A DNA stretch of 64,000 bases from assembly GCA_019916065.1 (NCBI GenBank), contig CM034238.1, positions 30,243,246 to 30,307,245 of the forward strand, written 5' to 3'. Source of the stretch: Vitellaria paradoxa. Taxonomy: Eukaryota > Streptophyta > Magnoliopsida > Ericales > Sapotaceae. Shown one piece after another: positions 11,304 through 23,099 of the stretch. The notes below the pieces were generated by a model. That model was not told the DNA's origin, searched no databases, and saw only the letters and a program-made list of their open reading frames with translations. The position numbers and the translations under genes were made by a program. The first letter of the stretch is position 1. The number at the start of each line of letters is the position of its first letter.

Positions 11304-12138
11304 AGGTTCAAAGATCATTTCTTCCCTTAATCTTTGAGAGATGCTAAGAGGGATAAATTTGCTGGGTTAATACAAAGGACCATGACAGTGTTGCGAGTAC
11401 AAATGAAAATTCTCAGAGTTATCAAAGTATGCACCCAAGTTAATTGCTACTACTCATTTGAAGTGAAGAAGATTTGAAAGGGGACTAAGACCGACGTTGA
11501 GAAACAAAATGGTGTTGCTAGGGTTAGAAGATTATGAAACTTTGATTAATCAAGCAATGACAGTGGAAACGGATTTGAATAAGACCAAGAGCATTTATGA
11601 AAGTAGTCGTAATAAGAATACAGGGACTCAGCAAGAAGGAGTCAGTAGAAAAAGGTTTAAGAGTAGTTTGTCAGCCCCACAGATTCAGTTGTCATACCAA
11701 GATAGTATGGCACCCACACCAATAGGGAGATCAGGAGGGACATCTCGAAGGCGAGTTGTATGTTTTAACTACAGACATGAGGGCCACAAAAGTACTGAGT
11801 GTCCCAAAAAGCAAAAAACATATTGAATTAGCAAGACAGATAAGAAGTGGGCAAATTGGAGAAAATAGAGTGTGTTATGGATGTGGAGAGATGGGGTATA
11901 TTCAAAAGTTTTGCCCTCAGAATTAGAGAATAGCAAGAGGAAGGAGGGTATAACCCAGGCAATTATTACAGGGAAACCGTCCATCGACCTCCCGGTCAAT
12001 ATAGGAGTAGCACCAACAGAAGAGTGTCCCACAAGTGTCCCACAAGAGACTATGCAAACTGGGACATCACAACAACCGAGGATGAACTCACAAGGATAGA
12101 GATTTGGTAGATCTCAAAATGTTTAGGCACAGGGTAGA

Positions 12139-12570
12139 GTGTTTGCAGTGGCACAGCAGGAGGCGCCAGCTGAGCCTATGGTGACTAGAGGTATTTTTCG
12201 TGTCTATTCATCCAATGCTACTGTACTTTTAGACATGGGAGCATCTCATTCTTTTATTGCTGCATCATTTGCATCTACCTTGGGAATAGATGTTAGACCT
12301 TTGGAATTATTTTTATATGTGGAGACACCTACAGCAAGATTTTTTTCTTTGGCCCAAGTATGTAAAGGGTGTGAATTAAAGGTAATGGATGTTTTTGATG
12401 GACAAGAAATTGTCTCAACTTTTGACTTGATTGTAGTGGAAATGAGGGGTTTTCATATCATACTTGGGATGGATTGGCTTATGTCCTACCAAACTATGAT
12501 CGACTATCATAAGTGTAAGGTAACCTTATCCACGCCGGAGGGAGATCAGATTCATTTCTTTATAGACTAG
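12139..12570 (+). CDS. Aspartic protease segment of the Ty3 element
   Basis: A 143-codon open segment. Residues about 30-60 hold LLDMGASHSFIAASFAS, the retropepsin active-site region in which the usual Thr/Ser after Asp is Met. Further on, FHIILGMDWLMSYQTMIDYHKC is the conserved ILGMDWL motif of Ty3 proteases, followed by the link to RT. It lies between the gag zinc knuckles and RT, as expected. The start shown is the first Met; the real polyprotein frame comes from upstream. It is probably inactive because of the triad change and the flanking lesions. Confidence 0.8.
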   Translation: MFAVAQQEAPAEPMVTRGIFRVYSSNATVLLDMGASHSFIAASFASTLGIDVRPLELFLYVETPTARFFSLAQVCKGCELKVMDVFDGQEIVSTFDLIVVEMRGFHIILGMDWLMSYQTMIDYHKCKVTLSTPEGDQIHFFID

Positions 12571-12594
12571 TGTGAAATACAAGAATTGTGACTT

Positions 12595-13370
12595 TTGAAT
12601 GATCATGGAAAGAATGAATTATGCAGTTTATTTGCTTACATGGTTATAGAAGAAGAGGGTGAAGAACAGATAATTGGGCTGCCTAAAGTTGTGAATGAAT
12701 TTCTCGAAGTGTTCCCAGAAGAGATATCAGGGTTGCCACCTAAACAGAAAGTAGAGTTTTACATTGATCTGATCCTACAGAACCTATCTCTATTCCACCT
12801 TATAGGTTAGCACAAATAGAGTTAGCAGAATTGAAAACACAAGTAGAGGAGTTGTTAGTTAAAGGATTCATCAAGCCAAGTACGTCACCTTGGGGTGTAT
12901 CGGTGTTATTTGCAGCCAGGAAAGATGGGATGTTAAGAATGTGTATCGATTATAGGAAATTAAATAAGGCAACCATCAAGAATAGATATCCGTTGCCAAG
13001 AATCGATGATTTATTTGATCAATTGAAGGGATCATTGGTGTTTTCAAAGATTGATCTACAATCTGGGTACCACCAAGTGAGGATAAGGGAAGAAGGCATT
13101 CCAAAAAAGGCATTCAGAACTCAGTATGGTCATTACGAGTTTTCGATTATGCCTTGGCTTGACAAATGCACCGGCAGTCTTTATAGACTTGATAAATCAA
13201 GTCATCAGAGATTATTTAGATAAATTCATAATGGTGTTTATAGATGATGTCTTGGTGTATTCTAAGTCAGAAGAAGAACATGAGCAACATTTAAGGATAG
13301 TGTTACAAAGGTTAAAGGATCATTAGTTACATGCCAAATTGACAAATGTGAATTCTGACTTAAAGAAGTC
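12595..13370 (+). pseudogene. Reverse transcriptase of the Ty3 element, frameshifted
   Basis: Three overlapping open pieces give one RT: EFLEVFPEEISGLPP (12595-12780), [17 protein letters not shown] to [14 protein letters not shown] (12831-13150), and [10 protein letters not shown] to the catalytic FIDDVLVYS (13126-13326). Frameshifts lie near 12778 and 13150, and a TAG is at about 13324. The catalytic Asp pair is retained. It would copy element RNA inside particles. Confidence 0.85.
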
Positions 13371-14101
13371 ATGTTTCTAGGACATTTTGTATCTAAGGAA
13401 GGGGTAGCAGTGCATCCATCCAAAATTGAAGTGATTTTGGAATGGTCTCAACCAAAGTCCGTATTTGAGATTCGTAGTTTCCGTGGATTGGCAGGATACC
13501 ACAAAAGGTTTGTTCTGGATTTTTCCAGATTGGTTACCCCATTGACCAAATTAACCCGAAGGGGAGTCAAATTCGAGTGGAATAATGCATGTGAAAGATC
13601 ATTTCAAGAGATAAAAAGAAAACTAACCAGTGCACCAGTACTAGTTATCCTAGAGAGGGGAGCCAGTTACTCGATATATTATGATACATTGCGGGAAGGA
13701 CTTGGATGTGTTTTTATACTGAATGGACGGGTGGTAGCCTATGGTTAAAGAATCACAAAAAGAATTATCCAGTGCATGATTTGGAACTGGTCGCAGTAAT
13801 TTTTGCTTTGAATAGTTGGAGGCACTATTTGTATGGTGAAAGATTTGAAGTGCTCTCAGATCACATGAGTTTGAAATACATCTTTACCCAAAAAGACTTA
13901 AATTTGAGGCAACGATGGTGGATGAAGTATATGGAGGATTACGACTTTGAATTGCATTATCATCCGAGTAAAGCCAATGTGGTTGCAGATGCCATGAGTA
14001 GGAAGACCAGAAGTGTCATGATTTGTGTAGTAGTTAAAGAGTGGGAAATGATAGGAACTCTAAATGAATTTGAACTGGAACTTAAAGAGGGGAAAGAATA
14101 A
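13371..14101 (+). pseudogene. RT connection and RNase H of the Ty3 element
   Basis: 13371-13748 reads MFLGHFVSKEGVAVHPSK, FRGLAGYHKRFV and FEWNNACERSFQEIK, the RT thumb/connection. A frameshift at about 13710-13745 leads to 13706-14101 with [16 protein letters not shown], the RNase H segment [16 protein letters not shown] and [16 protein letters not shown] (RNase H end). The normal early Asp of RNase H sits in a degraded stretch. The order is normal for Ty3 pol. Confidence 0.85.
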
Positions 14102-15608
14102 GGGATGTTGCATACTGTTGTCACCCAGCCAACATTAATCAACAGGGTAATTGAGGCTCAGAAATCAAATGAGGAAGCTAATGATGTTTGTGATAAAGTA
14201 AGGAGTCTAATGGATATTCTAGGCTAGACAATGGATGATGATGGAGTTGTCAAATATCAAGGAAGAATTTATGTACCCTCCTCAATTAGGAAGGAAGTTC
14301 TGAAAGAATTTCATCATTCCCAATTAGTAGTGCATCCTGGGGGTACGAAAATATATCATGATCTAAAGAGACAATTTTATTAGGCAGGAATGAAAAAAGA
14401 TATAGCAGAGTTCATCAACAAGTACCTAACCTGTCAACAAGTGAAGGCAGAGCATCAGAGATCAGCCAAATTGTTATAACCATTGCCCATATCTGAGTGG
14501 AAGTGGGAAAATGTGACTATGGGCTTTGTGTCAGGATTGCCAAAGACAAAAAGGGGTTGTGATGCCATATGGGTAATTGTTGATTGATTAACAAAATCAG
14601 CTCATTTCTTGTCAATGCAGATGACAGATTCGATGGATTCTTTGGCCCGATTGTATATCCGAGAAATTGTGAGATTATATGGAACACCTGTATCAATTGT
14701 CTCAGATCAAGATTCACAATTCATCTCCCAATTTTGGTAGAGTTTTCAAGTGGCCAAAGGGGCAGAGTTATGTTTTAGTACAGCCCATCATCCTCAAACT
14801 GATGGACAGTTTGAGCGAACAATTCAAATCTTAGAGGATATGCTCCGAGCATGTGTGTTAGATTTTAAAGGAAGTTGGGAAGATCATTTGCCATTGGAAT
14901 TTTCTTATAACAACAATTATCATGCTAGCATTGGAATGGCACCATTTGAGGCATTATATAGAAGACCATGTAGATCGTCGGTGTGTTGGATGTACGTTGG
15001 AGAGGCAACTATGATTGGGATAGAGTTAGTCCGCAAAACTAATGAAAAGATCAAGGTGATTAGGCAGAGATTGGAGATAGCACGTAGTCGCCAAAAGAGT
15101 TATGCAGATCGAAGAAGGAGGCCTTTGGAATTTCAAGTGGAGGATTATGTATTTCTGAAAGTGTCACCACGAAAGGGATAGTTCAGATTTAGTAGGCGAG
15201 GGAAATTATCTCCCAGATATATTGGTCCATTTGAAATATTGGCAAGAGTTAGAGAGGTTACTTATCGATTGGCACTATAACCATAGCTATCTGGAGTACA
15301 CAAGGCTTTTCATGTCTCTATGTTCGCAAGTTCATTCTGGATCCTACTCATGTGCTGAATTGGACTGAGTTGGAGATAGACTCGAATGTGAAATATGAAG
15401 TACAACTAGCTTAGATTCTGGATTCCCAAGAATAAGTACTTCGAGGTAAAACAATCCCATTGGTTTGAGTATTATGGAAGCATCATAGAGTAGAAGAATC
15501 AACTTAGGAGCATGAGTCCAAGATGCGGGAACGATATCCATAATTGTTTTCTTAAAGTATGCTATGTAATAAATTTCAAGGATAAATTTGTTTTTTTTGG
15601 GAGGAGAA
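14102..15608 (+). pseudogene. Integrase of the Ty3 element, with stops
   Basis: The zinc-binding N-terminus reads EFHHSQLVVHPGG ... YLTCQQVKAEHQ: the HHCC pattern has Tyr in place of the first Cys. The core has FVSGLPKTKRGCDAIW, then [15 protein letters not shown] (catalytic Asp) and TDGQFERTIQILEDMLRA (catalytic Glu), followed by the C-terminal block LSPRYIGPFEI. In-frame stops occur at about 14380, 14476, 14585, 14738, 15178 and 15278. The longest open part is 14750-15181 (143 codons). The tail up to the polypurine tract is non-coding or degraded. Confidence 0.85.
15599..15608 (+). other. Polypurine tract
   Basis: gggaggagaa lies directly before the 3' LTR start TGTAATGCC, where second-strand synthesis is primed. 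Confidence 0.8.
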
Positions 15609-18006
15609 TGTAATGCCCCAGACTTTTGTGTTAATGTAAATAGATGGTTATCCATACCTTTTGAGGTAATAGTATGTTGATTAAATAATATTCATCATTA
15701 GTAGTACTTTAGAGTTAAGAACTTTGAATAAGGTAAGCCAAACATTCAAGAGTTGCCATTTTGGCACAAGTGCAAGAAGGGAGTACCTTGGGTGTATAAG
15801 GTACCAATCCTTGGGTGCCCATGACTTGGGTGCACGGCATGGAACTTAGTTGGGCGCTCGAGCCTATAGCAGACATGATAGGTATGGGTGTTCTAAACTT
15901 TTGTGGCCAAGCCTCACCCCTATGCACCTATATCTAGCTAGGGGGATGGAAGACCTGGAAAAAACTGTGGAGAGATTAAAATATTATCAAATTTTTATAT
16001 ATACATGTATGGATGGAAGAAAGAGGAAGAGTTTTGGGTGTTAGAGAGAGAGAAACCTGGGAAAAGAAGAAAAAACAAGAGAACAGGGTAGAGTTTTGGA
16101 TGGTAAGTTCTCCTAGCCATAAGTAAAATCAAATTAACTTTGCAAAGAAGCAATTGAACACTCAAGAAATCCATCTATATAATTTGTTTGTCATTTAGGT
16201 CAAAGAGTGGAGAGATTGAATCCATCAAAGTTAGGAGCTTGAAACCGATAAGAACCGCCCTCTTGTTCTTCATCTTAATTCAACTTGAGGTGGGGATTCT
16301 ATGCAACATTCTTACATATATGATGTGTAACAAGTATTAGAATAACATTGGAGTAACCATTGCAAGTTTTCATTACATTTATGGAAGAAAATGGGAGTTA
16401 TATTCACATATATATGTATATATAAGTTGATAGAGAGAAATTGATGTTTAATCCATAACTTGGCCCATAGTTGATGAGAACTAAAATTGTTGGTTTCTTT
16501 TGATGCTTATAAGTCTTGTGGTAATGTTAGAAACAAAAAGCTTTAAGTATTTTGCCCTAAACTTAGTTAATTTGAGGTTTCAAGTGTGAAGAATGAAGGA
16601 CCCAGAAAACAGAGTATGAATCCGTAACTTGAACCAAGCTGTGGGTGCACAAGGTAGGAGATAGTTAGGCACCCGCCTCTTAGGCACACAAGACATTGGT
16701 GCCCACACCTTGGGTGCATAACTTGTTGTCAGTTGGGTGCCCAATGAGACTAGTTTAGTTTCCGAACTTAGTTTATTTTGGACATTCTATCCTAGGTTCA
16801 TAAAGAGTTTAGTACCATGTTTTTGCATGATGTTTTATTTGTCTAAATATATGAATTAAAGAAGTATTTCATGCTCCAAAATGTTGATAAGTATTGTTTA
16901 CTTTATAAGATAAGAATGCATGTATTGAAATGTGAACTTGTGTTGATAAATGAAGGCAAATGAATTAAACTTTGAATAAGTGAATTGGAAGAGATGAAAA
17001 TGTGATGAGTTTTATGATGAATTGAAATGTCGTTATGCGTTGTTGGAAAGCATATGATGACAAATGTGAACTTATGGTTAAAGAGAATTGAATGTGCTGA
17101 AATGATTGAGATGTGCCGAGGGTCGTGGTGGGGTACAGATATATGAAGTGTTTTGAGATTACCCTCTGGTTGAAAGTCTTAGAACTTGCGCAAGGTTAGG
17201 TGTTCATGCCAATGGGTTAGTAGCCCACAACATAACGTGCGTATTAGCTCATTGTGGCCCTAGACTGTGTTCCTAAACGACGACATTTAGTTTATCGTTT
17301 ATGTTGGGTCTAGACCCATAAAAGACAATGTTGTGTGTGTACCCACCCCCGATGACTTGTGTGGAATGATTATGTGGTTTAATGATGAATAAGTGATAAT
17401 GTGAATATAAGATGTGTTTGGATTAAATATTGGGAAATCTCATAACATGAAATAATTGGAATTGAATGTTATATTACGATGATGTTGACAATTTATTATA
17501 GCTTATATGACATGTCAACGAACGTATATATATGTGTGAATAAAGGTATGCATGTTTTGGTTTACATACCATATATGTTTGTATGTAGCATTGTGGGCAC
17601 AAGTGGACCCGTGCTCATGTTCCTACAAATTTTGTTGCAAGAACAGACTATAATAACTAGGTAGGCTAATGGGGCTGGATTAGAAGTGCATTTACATGAG
17701 CCATCCAAACTTAGTAGAAATTTTGGTTACTTAAGTTGAATTTTATTTGAGTTTGTATTATTATTAAATTGAGAAACTTATTTGATTTGGTTGTAAAAGT
17801 CCTAAGGCCTATATAATGCATTAATGGGAAGGAAATGGTAGAGTATGTGGCCTGGCACTAGCTGAGGCTAATATTATGTTATCTTAACACATGTCATGGC
17901 TCACTCAGGAGTTATTGTATTACTCTGATCATGGGATGGTAATATTAGTGCATGTTATGTGTGTTATATCACTCACCACTCGGGTCGCGAGACTCGGGGC
18001 GTGACA
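15609..18006 (+). repeat. 3' LTR of the plus-strand Ty3 element (2398 bp)
   Basis: It starts TGTAATGCCCCAGAC and ends ACTCGGGGCGTGACA, the reverse of the ends of the 60486-63135 copy. It is non-coding and contains GC-rich dyad clusters at about 15780-15860 and 16640-16745. No target duplication can be checked because the left LTR end is off-window. Confidence 0.9.
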
Positions 18007-18600
18007 AGTAACGTCACCTAGTTCCAGGATTTGCACCTGTAACACAATCTTTGGGGACATGAGTACTAATCCATTTCTACCTATGATACATAATAAAAAT
18101 ATTTATTATATGCAATAATAACTGAACAGTTTGTAATCATATTAATTCAATGTCAAATAATCATATGACAAATATATAATTAAATCAATAAGCCACATCA
18201 AGTATCCACAATTATATCATCACATCATCAATAACTAAATTATCATATTCCTTATATTCATTTATTGTTTACCATTCATCACATCTTATCATGGGGTAGA
18301 AACTAACAACGTCATCTCTATGGACCAACACTTAACTGAAACGTCATTTCAGGCCAACTCTCTAGTCCATAATTAGCCAAATAAACATCATGTTGTGCTA
18401 CTAACCCACTGGCAAGAATACCAATCTTTGTGCAAGTTTAGGGATTTTCAACTTTCTTAGTATTCACAATCACAACATTATTCACATTTCTTTTATCTCC
18501 ATTATTATCATTTCAACATAACAACTTGTTAAAATCAGCCATTAACATTATATTATCACTTCAATAAACAATTTATTTTTAATAAAATAAATCATTCAAA
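18007..18600 (-). repeat. Old, diverged relic of the second LTR family
   Basis: It shares scattered blocks in the same order with the minus-oriented LTR at 60830-61400: cacctgtaac..., ggggacatgagta, atggggtagaaac, ttgtgctactaacccactggcaa and the CAAAGTTT-type block. It is much more degraded than the other copies and its boundaries are unclear. Confidence 0.55.
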
Positions 18601-21180
18601 TATTTCAAATTAGACATTCTAAATCACATATTTTCCATGTATTTGATTATTTATTTCATAAAATGATTGTATGTTATATTACAATATATTATTTATGTAA
18701 AAGGTATTTACACATTAATTCATTGTTGTATTGAAAATAAACTTTCAAAGAGGTATTATAAAGTGAAAGAAAGATATAAGTTGAAGAGGAAATAGACAAA
18801 CAATACATGATTAAGATTATAATATTTATTTATAAATGTCAAACTTGTAATTTCTCACAACTCCAAGGGTAAAATTGTAATTTTACATACTTTAGAGGTA
18901 ATTATTCAACACTTTTGGGGCCAATCTTAAATTTTTAGTAGTTGTTGGGGTCAAACTAAAAATTTTTTAAACTTTGGGGCCAATTCATAATTACTTAAAA
19001 CCATTGCGGCTACGTAGTGGTTTTGAAAACTTTGATGGAATATGCTTTGGTATATTCCTCATAAGTTCAGCAAATAGTTTTTTTTTTTTTTTAATAACAA
19101 ATATATATGTATCATAAGTACACGTTGCAGCATCATCATTTTCTTTTTTTTTTTTTTTTTTTGTCTAATTTCAAACAAAACAATACAAGCAAAATGCGTG
19201 TATATATATATATATGTATAGAACAAAATAACTAGAACCACCAAGTTATCTCAAACTAAAACAAACACACACACAATACAGACATCCCTTAAGTTAATGT
19301 TGTCTGGCAAAAGCAATGATAGTTAAGTTTTTAATGTAGCCTAAATTTAATAACATTTTATGCAAAATAAACATATAAAATTTTTTATAATATTCATACA
19401 TATCATGAATATAAATAAAAGACACTAACCCCTCCGTCAAACTTTCAAACAAATGTCTGCAAGTTGCCAACAACCTCCTCGCGTGCTTAATTTATTAGCC
19501 TTAACATCAAAATAATTTTACAAATATTCTCAATATATTTTTAACTACAAAATCTTAAAATATTTTTAGATTTGGTGAAAGTTTGATACACTTATCTGAT
19601 ACTAGGTTACCATTCCACACTTTCAACTCACTCTCGTCTTCGGCCGAACGACTAGCAGAGTTTTTCTTCTCTCTCAGTCTCTTTCTCTATCTTTTCTCTC
19701 AGTTCATCTTTTCTCCAATAGACCAACATCACACATATACACATATATATACTAATTGATGTTTTGTGACCAAGCAATCCACTAGCTTGCAAAAGGTGAC
19801 ACCTACGAGCTACATTTCCCCCTCTACGATTTGACCACTCAAAGGGTGAATGTATATATCATATATAAGGAAAGTTCAAAGGCTGCACATGTAGCCTGCA
19901 ATCGTTCTCTTTTCATTATGCATATGCATATATATAGGTGCCTAAGAGATTCAAAGGTTACAGGCTATTCATAGTATTTTTTTATATGTATGTATATATA
20001 TATATTTAAATCTTTAAAAGTTAGGTTATTAAATAACATGAGATTTCTTAGGGCATTGAAATTTAGAAGACATGCAATATTTTACATAATATTAGGTCTA
20101 CTTGCTATAAAGTATAAAAGTGAGCCAATCATACCTCAATAAAATTTTTCACCAACTTTTTTACCATTCAAAACCTTGTCAAGTTTGGTTAAAGGACTCA
20201 TAGGGGTCCCAATATGCTTTCCATTTTCCATTCGAAACCTCGAGTAAATCTTTTGTTTACTTTGCTTGGTTTATGAAAATGTCTTTCTTACTATGCATAA
20301 TTTGAAGTCTAAGAGAATAATTTATGTAAGACTTGTGTTTTCACAAATGATAATCTAATTATAATGCATCCAACTATAGCTTAGTATGATATTTGGTGTG
20401 ACTAATTTGGTGCGTGGGTTAATTTGGTTGTTTGGTTTTTAGGGATCTAGATTCGTTTTTATCAACACTTAGATTATTTTTAAAATCTTTTAACGTGCAA
20501 ACTAACTAATGGTTCAGACACACGTTCTTGTTCAGGCGCATATGCTTGTCACAGGCTTGGTTTCTCGGGTGCACGGGCAAGGGTGGTTGCACGCCGTCTT
20601 GACCTAGGTGCCTAAACTATCACATCAACCTCTTTATAGTTTGTTGTTTAGAAAATTTGACTGAAATTTCAGTTCCATCATTTCCTCGGCCCAAGCTATG
20701 GGACCTTAGCTTTAGGTCCACTACCCTTTGTTACTTCGATCACCCTGCATTTCTTTTTTCTTCTCTCCTAAGTATCCAGAGTGTGTGTTTATATATATAA
20801 TATATGTACATATGTTTATATAACTTCAGTGATGAACAAATAACAGTGGGAGAGTTGAGTTTGGTCAAGGGGTGCTTCCATAAAATTGGGGTTAAGCCTC
20901 TTCTTGTTCCCCAGGTTGAAGATAAAATAAGAGTGTTTTGAACTTCAATTGGGCGTTAAGTGCATCAATTGATCATAGTGGTTTTTAGACAATCTTGAAC
21001 ATTTTCGGTGTCAATTTCTTACTTCACAAGCTAACTAACAAGGGGTTTACATGAATTATACTTGATTTTATGTGTTGTTCTTGCATACGTTTATGTTAGT
21101 ATGATTGTTGTGGATGGTTTTATGATTAAATTGAAAGTGATGTAAAATAAATATACATATATATATACAACGAGGTAGAT
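18601..21180. other. AT-rich non-coding stretch
   Basis: No gene seen. It holds poly-T runs (19079-19091, 19143-19162), a (TA)n tract near 19198-19215, a block with repeated tttggggccaa-like phrases (18900-18990) and a moderately GC-rich patch at 20505-20620. Probably old transposon debris, but I cannot assign it. Confidence 0.5.
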
Positions 21181-21358
21181 GAATAATTAATTCAAAAATA
21201 ACAACCACTCGATCTTGTCCTCTTATAAATCCATATCATTTGGACATTCATTTTCATAGCAAACAAACATCAAAAGTACTCTATCTCTCTCTTTGTAGTT
21301 TCTTTACCTCTCTTTGAGATCATATGGCAAACAACTAAGGCAATGAGAGGGCACAATA
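21181..21358 (+). pseudogene. 5' end of a second ZF-HD copy (promoter, leader, 11 codons)
   Basis: It matches the promoter, leader and start of the intact ZF-HD gene at 44423 upward. It has a TATA-like tataaat (21224-21230) 94 bp before the ATG at 21324, the leader phrase gacattcattttcat, tctctttgaga, then MANN-stop-GNERAQ. Codon 5 is TAA where the intact gene has CAA. The match stops at 21358, where a copia LTR begins. The remainder of this copy lies at 32885-33136 and 36625 onward. Confidence 0.85.
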
Positions 21359-21436
21359 TGTTGATATTTTTATGTTAACCTCAGGATCCATTTTGAAATG
21401 GTCCAACATTTGTTTTCCTATGTTTCTTAGTTCACA
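21359..21436 (+). repeat. 5' LTR remnant of the copia element that hit the ZF-HD copy
   Basis: It begins TGTTGATATTTTTA and matches the start of the complete LTR at 33137-33501 (minus) for about 75 bp, including ggatccattttgaaatgg, then diverges. The preceding gene bases caata correspond to the 5-bp target; taata adjoins the other LTR. Confidence 0.8.
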
Positions 21437-22464
21437 TTTGTTTTCCTAGAGTTTACATTCAAATATATTTAGTTTAGCATTTTACTTTACTGTCATAACT
21501 TGTAGATGAATAAAATGAATAAGAAGATAATTTGAACTTGAAACCAGTAGCCGGATAGAAAAACAGAGCTAGTTACATGCAAACATATGTGTGTGTGTAG
21601 GTCAATTTGAACCAAAAAAAAAAATCCTAATCGATTTTTATTTAATTTAACCTAACTATATATTTTATTAAATTCTATTTTTTTTATATGAAACACACGG
21701 GAAGTACTAGATTAAATTTAGAAATTTTTGGAATTATCCTGAATTTATTAAAAATGTTCAAATTTAACTGTTTAGAATTTATCTAACCTTTTAATTAAAT
21801 TATAAATTTTTTACGTAAGATATTAGACACATTAAAGAACTTCTAGATTAAATTTTATGAATTTAGGAGCTATGTACAATGTTTTATAGATATTCAAAGA
21901 TTATAGTTTCGTAAAGTTTTGTTCAAGAATTCCTAATACTTATCTTAAAATCTATATTAATTGGCTTATCAAATAAATGTATAACTTTGATATTTAAAAA
22001 CTAGAGTTAACATTGAATGATTTAGGCTCTGGAGTGGCTCAAAATGGTTTTAGTAAATATTTATTATGTATTTTCAAACTTAAACCCTGAATCTGCCTAA
22101 GTATAGACTATAGCTCGTTTCATATGTTAAAAATTATATTTTTATCATAACCAATATTATGAAAATCAATGAATGACTTAATTATTGAATATGTGAGTTA
22201 CTTGGACTCCTTAAACGATTAAAATAGTATTATTGTTCTACTAAAAAGATTTTGAAAAAATTCTTACTAATTTCCTCATAAATATGAGTCTGCTAGAATT
22301 TATGAAACTTAAAATTTCACATGGTGGATTTCAAACTAATCTAATCTAAAATTTAGATTCAAGTTAAATAGTTGATCCTTTAAAATTTTATTTTGTATAA
22401 TACAAAATTACACTAAGTTTTAGGCATTGTTTTGTCAACCTAATATATTAAGAAATTTAACAAA
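21437..22464. other. AT-rich non-coding stretch
   Basis: No coding signal. The phrase catttgttttccta occurs in the LTR remnant and again just past its end, which may mark a rearrangement junction. The rest is A/T-rich filler. Confidence 0.4.
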
Positions 22465-22552
22465 AATCGAGATCGAAGTCAATGAGGTTTGACCTCATGA
22501 CTTCAAACTTGTGACTAGGGTCGCTCGCCCACTGAGCTACCATTCTCAACCT
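22465..22552 (-). repeat. tRNA-derived SINE-like unit
   Basis: The minus strand has an A-box-like tagctcagtgggcgag (22523-22538) and a B-box-like gaggtcaaacctc (22484-22496) at tRNA-like spacing, with gaccctag between, as in the copy at 28741. These are the internal RNA polymerase III promoter elements of SINEs. It does not fold as a canonical tRNA. Confidence 0.6.
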
Positions 22553-23099
22553 GATTATCTTATACAAAATAAATATTTTATAGTGAATTATTTTCTTGAA
22601 ATTTAACTTTTGGATAGTGTTTCAAGTTAAATTAAAAATAAAATAAGATAAATAAAATATAAGAGTTAAACTAGCTGAATCCAAGTATTATTTTATTCGA
22701 GAATATATGTGAAATTAAATAATTATGTATATAAAGACTAATGCATCGTGTCACTGCCTAGACATAATGTCAACGTTAATTGGGTTTGGTACTTGATACC
22801 ATGGAGATCACCATTGTTAAAATTTAGTTCTAACAATGGGTACATAGCCAAGTAGTAATGATCTGTAGGTAGAGATGGGAACTTGTGGAAGAACTGTGAT
22901 ATACCTAGGATTGTTTCCTTTTCTAACCTGACCAGTTAGATTGTTGATTGCGATGCTATATTTTCAATTGACGAAACCGATAGTATACTTGGAAGTGGAA
23001 CCCGAGAATTCATTTCTGGGTGACAGCCAACGGTACACTCAAGAATGGAGCTCGAAAATATGCCAATTCCCAAGGATTGAATAGTGGAGAATTGGATTT
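22553..23099. other. Non-coding stretch
   Basis: No gene seen. The block tagccaagtagtaatg at about 22847 is vaguely A-box-like, without a convincing B box. It may include the left end of the following LTR. Confidence 0.35.

Larger units (their letters stand above)
9174..11826 (+). pseudogene. Gag of the plus-strand Ty3 element, split by a solo LTR
   Basis: The frame starts at ATG 9174 (MPPHK, Arg/Gly-rich) with an early stop. It includes the gag core KFRRIKPPTFDGV, then GRASAWWSSLRD up to 9727, and resumes after the inserted LTR at 11304 in the same frame (ERF-KDHFFP). One frameshift follows near 11390. The open part 11497-11826 (109 codons) carries NKMVLLGLEDYETLINQA and a zinc knuckle C-F-N-Y-x4-H-x4-C in which the second Cys is Tyr. 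A second knuckle near 11872-11920 has Tyr in place of His. Loss of zinc ligands plus the LTR insertion make it non-functional. Confidence 0.8.
7472..18006 (+). mobile_element. Ty3/gypsy retrotransposon, plus strand, with nested insertions
   Basis: The order is 5' LTR remnant (7472-8141), degenerate primer site, extra ORF, gag, protease, RT, RNase H, integrase, polypurine tract (15599-15608) and 3' LTR (15609-18006). Gene order and protein motifs are Ty3 type; the long LTRs and integrase tail suggest a chromovirus of the Tekay/Del kind, but I do not see a clear chromodomain. A 1576-bp solo LTR of the Athila type is nested in gag. All long frames carry stops or frameshifts, so it is dead. Confidence 0.9.

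Noticed and set aside
15850..16044. 64-codon plus-strand ORF
   Set aside because: It lies inside the 3' LTR of the Ty3 element and is not conserved in the sibling LTRs.
22840..22880. A-box-like phrase tagccaagtagtaatg as another SINE
   Set aside because: No B box at the proper distance on that strand.
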